DNA of 64,000 nt, taken from positions 6,859,623 through 6,923,622 of the forward strand of contig NC_063053.1 in assembly GCF_018812025.1 (NCBI RefSeq). The letters are read 5' to 3'. The notes beneath the pieces are model-generated. The model had not been told where the DNA came from. It saw only the letters and a list, made by a program, of their open reading frames with translations, and did not search any database. Source of the stretch: Megalobrama amblycephala (taxonomy: Eukaryota; Chordata; Actinopteri; Cypriniformes; Xenocyprididae). Within the stretch, counting starts at the first letter, position 1; each line of letters opens with the position of its first letter. The translations under genes were made by a program, and so were the position numbers. Below, piece by piece: positions 11,401-23,458 of this stretch.

Positions 11401-14400
11401 AATAAAATGATAAATGAATGCTGTTTTATTTACGCAAAAAAATCCGAAAGCAAAATAAAATCCAAGAAAAATTTGTTTCCACTGCGTTTCATTAGATGTG
11501 TTTAATTGCCTTTTATAACTAAACACTGAAAAACAACAACAACATGGCGGCCTGGAGACAGGGAACCCAGAGCTAACACAGAGAGCACTTTAGGCCTAAT
11601 TAACCAATTAGAGAGCGGCAGCCGAGAGCTAACAAGGTCCCGTTACTCCAGTCCAGAGAGGTGAGGGGGAACCTGCTGATTTAATTAAAGGGGTGGGGTG
11701 GGGGACAAAAACAATTTAATTACAACCAAGGATCCCCAAGGCATTGTGGGACAGTCTCCCTCAGCCCCTCTGGACCTGTTTGAGCCTCAGCACGCTAATG
11801 GAACACTGAGATAACATTTCAGCAGCATCCCCCTCTGACAACAGGATCAGTCAAAACACAACATGAGAACAAACAACAATAAACAAACGCTTGAGGTTTA
11901 ATGGAAGTCTGAACCAATGCTCATTTAGAAATTGAGTGTCATTACAAATGCAAAGACGTGAGCTTTCAGACAGCAAAAGAGCTGATAGAAAACTGCAAGC
12001 ATTAATTAATATCGTACATTACTGAATCAATCATTTTATGCTTTACTAATCAGCAGTTTAGCAAGACAACATGACAGGAAGCTTCTGCTTGATAAATGCA
12101 ACAGGGCAGATTAAGTGGTGCAGAAAAATCAAGCTCACATTCATCGCTAATACATACATAAACACGCTCTCGCACACATGCACATACCAACTGCAGGGAA
12201 CGGGATGAACCTCTGGACCAGGATTCTTGTAGCTGGACTGAAATGCTCAGCTCTCTTAATAAGAATATTCAGCCCCACCTGTGGACACAATAACATTTCA
12301 TTTTACAATGTTTATTTTTTTAAACAATTTAAACTTTTAATTTTTTTAACTTTTAACATTATATTACTATTCTAAAGTTTTAGGCAAGAACATTTTTTAT
12401 TCAGAAAATACAATTTTATTCAGCAAAGAGGCATATAAACTGATCAAAAGTGAGAGTAAAGACTTTTATAGTGTTACAAAAGATTTCTATTTCAAATAAA
12501 TGCTGTTATTTTGACCTTTCTATTCACCAAAGACACAAAATATTGAGAACACTAATATAGTATAACGACCGTTGATGATTGACGATTGACCGTTTGCAAA
12601 GTAACTGTTACTACCTACGTCCTACAAGCCATGCCGTGCTCACGCCACACATCATATTCTCACGCAGTGAAAAAGAGCAAAGAGGACACTGACAACGCGT
12701 CGACAGACAAGACGCAGCAGGTTACTTTTGATATTTCAATTTTTTTTAACTTTTAAAGAAATTTAAACAATAAATACCATTTTGTGGCACTTTAATCGAT
12801 GTATAACCTCGCGGCTCGTAAACCGATCATCTCTTTCTACTAGTTAATTTATAGCATCAAATAAACATGAATGAACATCAGAAGGAATGTTGTTTCAACT
12901 GCGGAAAGACGTCAGCAGCATTTTTCAAGTTCAAGTCCACCGACGTTAATCTATTATCTCCCCTGACTGCTTTGTTGACAAAACGGCGGATTTGGCGTTA
13001 TGATTGGTTAGATCGCATGTCAATCAAACTCCCGGCAAACGGTCAATTAGCATACAGTTTGTCAGATACAGATTGTCAATACAGATTGTCAAGTTGCCAG
13101 AGTTGCCAAGTCTACCTGCAGAACTGGGCTACTTTAACACTGTTGCCGCAGGTTGTTTTACATGTCCGCGTGTTGAAGCGACCCCAAATAACATGATATT
13201 TAGCCCCGGAAATGCACATTTTACCAGGGGAGCGCTGCCAAAAACACGAATTTTACCATGATTGGGTTAGTTTTGGGCTAGTTTTGAGTAGCATTTGAGT
13301 GGGTTTTGTTGTGAAAACCTGGCAACCCTGATTGGCAGGATGGCTTTGTTCTGGGCAAGAACTCTTTGACCATCCATGCAGCCTCATGGATAAGAGCAGG
13401 GAGAGCTGCGATAACCCCGTTAGGGTAAACAGAACAAAGCTAACATAAAGGAATGCAGATATCATTAATGTTCAATAACTGAATGTAAAACATAAATCAA
13501 GAAAAATTAGTCTGATTCAAAGAGGAATATAGGAAGGCCAAGTCCTGGCTGTGGCAATAGGAGGAGCTGGGGATGGAGGAGGGTAATTATCTCCTGAGCA
13601 ACACAATAAAGCTGCTGATAATACTGAATGGACATAATATATGCTGTGATGGGTGTGGTATTCCTTTAGGTAGATGTGGATCAGCTGAGAGTCATCTGAT
13701 GTGACCTGCCAGAACTAATGCTACGCTTGATTTGTTTTTTCCATGTGTTCAAATTCAAACTCAAATGAAAAACAGAAACACGTACCTATAGTGAAACAAT
13801 GAACTCTTAAATTAATCTTGTATGACAAATATAACACATTAAGTCAAAGACATTATGGTGACAATACACATTTGTTTTCATAGTGACCTTGAAAGCATGT
13901 AACTCCCAGTGGGCTTCATGACAGGTCATGACAGGCTATGCTAAGTTGTTTCTCATCTCGCCTTGTGAGTCTCTGGTCATCTCTGTGAGCCCTTCTAACA
14001 AACATCTGAGAACATAACCCATTCACATCCCTTCCCTTCCCAGCAGGGGTGTTCAGAGGGATTGTAGTTTTAATTAGTGCCCCCCTCCCGCATTTCTCAC
14101 AGGCATGGGGCCATTTGTAGTTGTTGTCACCATGGTTCTGCTTGTCATGCCCCTGGGCATCAAACTGCCGCCCAGCAGGGCAGCTAATTGGCTCTAGAGG
14201 ACACAGGGGGCGTGACTAGAAGGATATGCAATTCAGCAAAGTGAAATACAGCATAGGGCTCTGTGTGCCTGTGTGATGCAATTAGACTCCATCAGTTTGC
14301 TTATTAAAATTAAATTCACATAACACTAGAAAAGTCATATTCTGTTAATAAAAGAGAATTTTTTCTACACATCAAATTACGTAATACTGTTTTGTGTAAA

Positions 14401-17400
14401 CATGTGAACTCACTGCAATAGTAACTGCACTGCTGACTGCACCAAGATAACCCTGGAAAAACGTAGACATTGGTGTGGGCTGAAAAGATAAAAAAAAAAT
14501 CTAAATTAATAAAAAATTGAATTAATATGGCATTTTTGGTAAGACTTTATGAAGCTTGTATTTTTAATGCATAACTGTACTCTTATGTCATTATAATAAG
14601 TATATAAGTATCACTTTACAATAAGGTAGAATTTGTTAAAGTAAATTAATTAGTTAACTCGAACTAACCAGAGTAATATATTTTTTTACAGCATTTAACT
14701 TTTGTTAATGTTAAAAATACAATTGTTCATTGTTTGTTCATGTTAGTTCACAGTGTGTTAACTAATGTTAACAGATACAAATTTTGATTTTAAAAATGTA
14801 TTAGTAAATGTAGAAATGAACATTAACTAAGATTAATAATTGCTAAAAGTTTTGTTTATCGTTAGTTCATGTTAACTAATGTAGTTAACTTAACGTTAAC
14901 AAGTGAAACCTTATTGTAAAGTGTTACAGAAAAACGTATGTTGTATCATATCATGAATCGTAACAACAGCTATAATGCCTTTTCATAATTACCTATGGGT
15001 TATAACTTATATGACGATTTATTAAAGCACACAATGAACACATTATATCCTCTTAAGTTACAAATGATAATAGTTCCCATAGTTATATTGTTTTATGTCT
15101 CTTACTTGACATCTGTACATTATCTTACTATATCTTGAGTGGTATTTTACTTGTAAACATCCAACAAGCTTTTTAATATATTTGTAAGTGGTCGATGTCT
15201 GCTTTAAGTAAAGTAACATAAGTGGGAACTATAATAAGAAGTTAAGTTTTCTTTTAAACAGCCATTGGATATCATGAATGGGTTATGACACATTTGCTTT
15301 GAACATTTTCATTGTAATATCAACAAAACCTATTGCATTGTTTCAAATGTAAAAAGGTTGCCAATGAGCTTTAACCAGCTGACACTGAAATTAAAGGGAT
15401 AGTTAACCAAAAAATACAATTTCTGTCATTATTTATTTTCGAAACCTGCATGAAGTTCTTTCTTCTGTTGAACATAAAGGAAGATATTTTGAAGAATGTG
15501 GGTCACCAAACAGTTGCTGGACTTTATTCTAGAAAAAAATACTATGGAAGTCAGGAGGAGCGGAAACTGTTTGGTTACTGACCTTCTTCAAAATATATTC
15601 TTTTGTGTTCAGCACAAGACAGAAATTAATACTGGTTTGGAACAACTTTTGGGTTGAGTAAATGACCACCACTTGAATGTAGCAGGATACTGTGCAGATC
15701 CTAAATAAACAAGGTCAAGATGTGAGACTTGCAATATATTATAACTATGGGAATTATAATCCACTATAATTTAAGTTTATATAACATGGTGTTTATTGTG
15801 CGTTTTATATTAACTCCTAAAAGTTATAACCATAAATAGGCAAGTAACTGTTTTCACAATTACTCATGAGATGAGAGGCTTTTTATTAGGCACTTTGCAT
15901 GCATTATAATGCATTAAGAATACAATTACAATGCGTTATAAATACAGGCTTCATTAAAAAGAGTTACCACATTTTTTCATTATAGAGTGCTGCAGGGATG
16001 ATTTATTTTTGTAGGCCAAAACATGGAAATTAGTTACCATTTTAGCACTTCCAGTTCCATCGTCCTGAGGGTTTTTTTGAATGGGTTTTAGGTTAAATGC
16101 CTGGTTAACAAAAGCTCAAGACATTTTCCCCTTTCATTCTATGACATAAAATACAGCAGTAATACTCCCTTAAAGGTGCCCTAGAACCAAAAATTGAATT
16201 TATCTGGGCATAGTTAAATAACAAGAGTTCAGTACATGGAAAAGACATACAATGAGTTTCAAACCTCATTGCTTCCTCCTTCTTATATAAATCTCATTTG
16301 TTTAAAAGACTTCCGGAAAACACACGGATCTCAACATAACACAGACTGTTACGTAACAGTCGGGATCATTAATATGTATGACCCCAATATTTGCATATAT
16401 GCCAGCTCATGTTCAAGGCATTAGACAAGGAAAGCCAGCGCAGACAAGGTAAGCCAGCAAGAACAACAGCGAAAAATGGCAGATGGAGCAATAATAACTG
16501 ACATGATCCATGATAGCATGATATTTTTAGTGATATTTGTAAATTGTCTTTCTAAATGTTTCATTAGCATGTTGCTAATGTACTGTTAAATGTGGTTAAA
16601 GTTACCATCGTTTCTTACTGTATTCACGGAGACAAGAGCCGTCGCTATTTTCATTTTTAAACATGTGCAGTCTGTATAAGGCATAAACACAACTTCATTC
16701 TTTATAAATCTCTCCAACAGTGTAGCATTAGCTGTTAGCCACGGAGCATAGCCTCAAACTCATACAGAATCAAACATAAACATCAAAATAAATACTTTAC
16801 TCACATAATTCGAAGCATGCATACAGCATGCATGACGAACATCTTGTAAAGATCCATTTGAGGGTTATATTAGCTGTGTGAACTTTGTAAATGCACTGTA
16901 ATATAGTCGACAGCTCGTGTGGCAGGGAGCACGCGATTTAAAGGGGCGGCGCTGCCAAAATCAGGGTATAGTTAATGATGCCCCAAAAAAGGCAGTTTAA
17001 AAAATTAATTTAAAAAAATCTATGGTATTTTGAGCTGAAACTTCACAGACACATTCAGGAGACACCTTAGACTTATATTACATCTTGTGAAAAAGCATTC
17101 TTGGGCACCTTTAAAGCTTCTACGCATCTTGAAAAAAGCGGTTGCTAACAAGTGATTAAATGGGACTACAGAGAACAGAAACTCAATCGTCTGTTTTCAG
17201 TCTCATATTTATAATCACGCTGTTGCAAACTATTCTAACTCAAACTTTAAGTTTTTTTTTTTTTTTTAAATAAGGATTGAAAGAGTTGCTTAATGGTGGT
17301 TACATTGAAGCCATGTGACCGTGGTTTAGCTACGTTTAGCTTTTTACTTCCTCAAACAGTTGGGTTCATATGTAAACATTATCATGATGAACAAAATATG

Positions 17401-20400
17401 CAAGAATACCAACTTGTGTTGGTCACAGAGCTAAAAACCAATGTAAAAATCCTATTGGGTTAGGGTATTGTCAAGGGAACCAGGGTGATGTTAACTTACA
17501 GAAATCTCTGCAGCACTCTTTTTAATAACTTTAGTTTACCTGTGAACATAAAATATGCCATGCCATCACCATATGCACTGGTCAAAATTATATTACTGAC
17601 ACAGTACCTTAGTTGCATTGCGGTTGCAGAAGTTGACACAGGCATTGTGACTCTGGTTCAGCCACTGTGAGACAGACAGTGAGATTGAGTTCATAGTAAA
17701 CAGAGCTTGGAATGACTCATGAAGCATAAAGACCAGTAAAACACGTGTATACAGTACCATACCTGCCAGAAGATGGTGGAAGCAAATGTCTGATTAGGTA
17801 AAAGAAGGCCAACAACCTATAAATGGAGGAGAAAGTGATTTAACGCAGTGATTTAATGTAGTTACAAGATAAGAAGGAAATGTTGGATATCTTTTCACAT
17901 TGACCTACCACTGGAGTACCAAAGGGCACAAAACCTGAAAGGAAAAGGAGAAACGTGTGCCAACAGAAAGAATAGGAATGAGATGATTTCAGGGGGAAAT
18001 TAATCCCCCTGAAACACTAAGAATGTAATTTTGACATTTGAATACGCTGGATCAGGCCACAGAAGTACATTTCATGTCATGTTTGGTTTAAAAAGTCTCT
18101 CATATGACTTTATTACTGACCTTTAACAGATTAATAAAATCCTCATTACTCATAAAAGATAGCATTGTTCAGAGGTAGCCATCATAATTGTCAGGCAGGT
18201 CTCTCCCTATCTGTTCTCTCTTTAAATAGTAGTGTTAACAGAAGACTAAAATACTCCTATTTCTGAGTGGCCCAACAACACTTCCAGACAGCAGGAGGGA
18301 GAGGGTTTAATCAGAGCCCAGCTGAGTGTGACCTTTGCCAACAGATCGGTCCAGAGAGACCCCCTGCCACCAGGCTCTAGTCTCCAGAGCTGGTAACAAG
18401 CAGAAAACTGCCTACCACCCATGACACAGACACACACACGGAAAACACACTCACACCCTTACCTGACATGCGAAAGGGCATGGGGATCTTCTCTCCTGTG
18501 TCTGGATGGATGATGGCCTGAGGACATAATGAATCCACAGACAGCAGACAGGATGAAGAGGAGAAAACGAGAGAGAATAAGAGGTGAGAGCAGACTGATG
18601 GGAGAATTATGCTGAGGTTCTCCGCAATTCTCCTCTCATTACACCATTATTCAGAACCACAGCTTGTGAGTGCGTGTCACACCGCGCACAAAGATGTTGA
18701 GTGATTTAAGCAGGTTCTTTCATCATAGGAACCTGTAAAAGGCTTTCAACACTGTTCACACTCACCTGTTTAATCTTCTGAGCTTCCCAAAGCTATTGCG
18801 AAAAACAGAGAGAAACATGCAAATGAGGGAAATGTTTACAATTATTTCATCCTCACCTTGTTTTTGTTGTGTTACTAAAGTTACCAAGAAAACCGAAGTT
18901 CTTTACACAACACGTGTGAGCTGAATTGTCAAATTCTGACAGTTTGATTGGTTGAGGTCTTCTTTTCTGCTCACATTCCCATTAGCTATACACACTCTTT
19001 TATTGGCATCTATCGTTCTATAAAGAATTAACCTTTAACATCCATGGAACATTTGCATTCTTTATAGAGTTTTAGATTATTAAAATGTTCTCCACACTAA
19101 GAAAAACATGGTTCTTTTAAGATCTGTTTGCTGAAAGGTTCTTTGGGGAAACTAAAATTGTTCTTCTATTTAGCATCACTGCGAAAACCCCCATTTTGTA
19201 CAAAAATAGACGGGCCCCAAACTTACCTGTACATTAGTCACACCTGGAGGCAGAGCTCCATTTTTGAACTGATCCAGGAGTTTCATACATTCATTTAAAT
19301 GTTTCTACAAATAAAAGAGAAAACAGCATTCACAGATAAACTATCAAATCATTTGAGGCTTACATTTCAGGAGAATCTTGTTTACCTCTGAAACAAAGAG
19401 CGTTCGAGGGTCGATCACATCCAAGAAGTGTCTTAACCTGCCATAAAATGAACCCTGAAGTAACGGGGAGAACATTACAGGAACATTAAGAAATAAGAAA
19501 TTACACAACACACTCTCATGGCAATTCATAACTATTTTACATTTTGGTGAATTGGTGCCTAATACATTTTTCGTACATTTTCATAAAATCTCCTTATGCC
19601 CCACTGAAGGTTACACTCAAAAATTGCTGGGTTAAAAACAACCCAAGTTGGGTTGAAAATGGACAAACCCAGCAGTTGGGTTATATGTTTGGGGTATAAC
19701 TGAACTATTGTTTAAAAATGACTGTATTGCTTGCTTAAAATGAACCCAAAATATGTTGGTGTGGCAAGCAGGGCGGGCGAGAGCCGTGAGGGAGCGGCGC
19801 GAGGCCGATGACGCGAGAGATAATGAGCTCCTCCGTGAGAGACTCAAGACCGGTGCGCCTCGCAGGTGGAGCTCATTATCTCTCGCGTCACCGGCCTCGC
19901 GCCGCTCCCTCACGGCTCTCGCCCGCCCTGCTCGCCACAGTTGGAAATTAACATTTATTAAGAAGTTTAATGAATAATAATGAAATAGTGGACATTTATT
20001 AAATTGCTTCTTAATAAAATGTTTACCTTTTGATTATTATTGTTGCCTCTAGTAATTATGTGTTCTAATTTCCAACCTATTTGGGGTTCATTTTAAGCCA
20101 GCCATATAGTAATTTTTAAACAATAGTTGGGTTAAATAAAATTATCCAGCTGGTTGGGCAAACATTTAACCCAACCACTGGGTTAAAACAACCCAATTGC
20201 TGGGTTTATCCATTTTCAATCCAACTTGGGTTGTTTTTAATCCAGCATTTTTTCAGAGTGTAGATTTAGGGGTGGACCTTCATGCTTAGTTTGTTCCTAA
20301 AAATGGTGGGTTTCCATACAAATCACATCAAACAGATTTATATGAAATTGACACCTTGTAAAATAGTTTGCTCATAAAAATTGTTTGGAATTAAATGTTT

Positions 20401-23400
20401 ATAGATCTTAAAATTTGAGAGAATGCAACAAAAGAAGTGAAATCATCAGAAAAACCTACTTGTCTGGAGGACATTAATTCCACCTGAATTAGATGATATA
20501 TTCTATCCATCTAATATATTTCATAAGTTTAACATCTAGTGCAGTGCATACCTGGTTTGTGACAAAGGTCCATTGTTTTGTTTTGTTTTTAGTTTAAAAA
20601 TGCAATAGACGTAAATGTAGATTGAGATTACAGGAAAAGAGACAATTTTGTATTTTATATGTCTTCCTTTTTACTGTGTGTAGTGGAGTTATTTAACTGT
20701 TTAAAATGGCATTGTGTGATAATCTAAGCCATTTCATATTTTAAAACGTCAATGACAAATGATCAGATATTTGTCAGCTTATTTGTAGGCTACTCATCCG
20801 ATTTTTTATAGTAAACTAACTTGTATTGTTTGTTGGTTATATGCTTGTTATATGTTAATTATTTTGATTTTTTTAATTGATTGATTGATTGGTTGGTTGA
20901 TTGATTAATTTGTTTTCCCCCCTAAAGAATCCAACGAATTTCAAAAAATTCAAAGTTTTAGGCTACTCGATAGGCAGGCTTGTGTGGAACAAGAACAGTT
21001 CTCCCGTGAATAATAATCATGATTATTAATCATATGTTCACAATTTCTTTAAATTACTCAACAAATTATTTCTGAGGTCCCAGAAACTTTCTCCAGACGC
21101 GAGAGTCAGCTGCTGATGCAGACTCTGACACCACGGCCGAACCAGTTGTTTTCGCACGCCAGGTGTGTCCGCCTCATTATATGTGCGCACCAACTGCTGC
21201 TGGCTGATCTGTAGACCTAAAAAATTCTTCCAACGCAATTAAAATGTTCAAATGTGTGTGTGAGAGGAGGATTTCAAGATTTCCAAGCAGCACGCAACAT
21301 ATTCTGTGTTTATCACGTCTAACAGGCGGCCCTTTACACATATGAAGGACGGTACTGCTGGAGCAATAACAGCAGATGTGAATCATCTGTATTAAATAAA
21401 TAAATGAATGAATATATAAATTACCTCTCAATTCCTCTTCCTCTGAGGTTAAAGTTATTGAGTCACTAATACATATAAAATGGCTTAAGTAGTTTTTGTA
21501 GCAGTGAATGTTCCAGTTTCCACATGTTTTAATAGAGAATGTTGCTAATGAACTCGCTTTGGCTCAAAACAGTTTTTAACGATGCTTTATCTCTTCATTT
21601 GATGCTGAAGATTGAAAATAATTAATTGAGGCTGGGGTGTGAATTACAAGAGTCTGGGCCCTGACTTTTTTGTTAAAACCTAACCACTAAAGAAAAAAAA
21701 TGTTTGCAAAAGTATGTTTTTACATACAAATAATATACAAATTTTTATATAAACAAAAGTCAATCTGAAAAAAGTAATCTGATTACATCTTTTTTCAAGT
21801 AACTAGTAAAGTAACTCATTACTTTTAAATTTAGCTACAACAGGATTTAGTTACTTATGTTTCAAACGCAAGTTACTTTCTTTTCCCATTTACTGACTGA
21901 CACCTATCTTGTCCCCATATTGAGAGAAATCATAATTATATAGTAGTAAATGAGTAAATTTACTCATCTCAATTGCACAAAAACAGATTCAGTATTCCTC
22001 AAAATTATTAAAGACTGTAAAATGTAAACTCAGAATATCGCACAAACCTTAATATCAATTAATATCACTTTATTAACCAATGTCTTTGCCACTGACCTTC
22101 GATGATCCAATTCAACCATATTAAAATGAATTTGGATAAACATAACATTTGTGTTTTTTATTGCTGAAGAGTGTTGAAATTTCTATTGTTCTATTGTCCT
22201 ATTGTTCTTCAATCAAAGAATTAAAAATGGCAGCACAGCTGAAAGGTTTGTTTGAGCTGCGCCCTCTACTGTACAGACAATGCTTTCGCATAGGCAAAAA
22301 ATAATAGTTATGACACTTACACGTTTTGTCTATCAAGATCATCTTTACAAGTTAACACAACATTTATACATTTTGAAGCCTAAATAAAGTCGTCAGATAT
22401 AAAAAGCTAACAGTAGGCTATAAACGGACTACAGCACACCATGGTCGCGGATCAACGTCACCACCGCCAAGCTTCCTCAAACTTTATTTAAAAACATGCT
22501 CGCTGATTATGATCTGCGCCGTGTATGAATACTTATCCACTTTTTCATGAGAAATTCTGTCCAAACGTCCTGTTTGTCATGATGATGTCTAAAGTTCCCG
22601 CCAAAGGAAGTAGTCCCTTTTAGCAACTTGTAAGCAACCGCCGTTTTTAAGACACAATAAAGGTTTAAAAAAGCGGGTTATAACTGGTGTGTTTTATATC
22701 ATAGATCAAAACGTGAAAATATTTAGAGGCTTTGTTAACCACAGACCTTATTTCAGGTGATTTAGCAAAAACCCATTCAAAAACCCATAGACTTTAGGGC
22801 GATGGAACCGGAAGTCCTAAAATGCTAACTCGCTTCCGGGTTTTGCATGCAAAAACACGTCATCTCTGAGGTACTCTATTCACATTCATTTGGCAACTCA
22901 TAAAACATGTACGATTTAGCAAGAAAACGTATGAATTCATACGAATTAGCCACCTCGTAAAAAACGTCCGTGAGTGAATTTGTTTGGGGCCAGTTGCATA
23001 AACTTAGTCACTATATTAAGACTGTGTCTTAAGAAGTTTGACCAACTTGCAGTTAACCAAGGGGTAATCAATGTTATTTTTCCAATTCAAATTACAGCAA
23101 TCTACCTTTTTATGTAACGGACTTTAAAAAAATTAGGACTACTCTTCAAGAAAAACATTAGCGTCTTAACTTTTAAGACTAGTCTAAGTGGTTTATGCAA
23201 CCGGCCCCTGAGGCTTATTCATTTCAGTTTTGGTCTGAAGTGGCTTTATTTCCCAAAAATAGTACTTTTATGTTGTTATTTAAAAAAAACAAGCAAGCAA
23301 GCCAAGCCCAGGTGAGAAAAGCAATGCAAAAGAAACGTAGCACATTACTTACACAATTGGTTACTTTTTTTGTAACACGTTACTTTTATAAGTAACTTTC

Positions 23401-23416
23401 CTCAACAATATATATA

Positions 23417-23458
<42 letters not shown>

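Noticed and set aside
12867..13196. Cys-containing ORF ([13 protein letters not shown]) as a zinc-finger gene
   Set aside because: No regular Cys/His spacing, and part of it is a dispersed repeat; kept as a repeat only.
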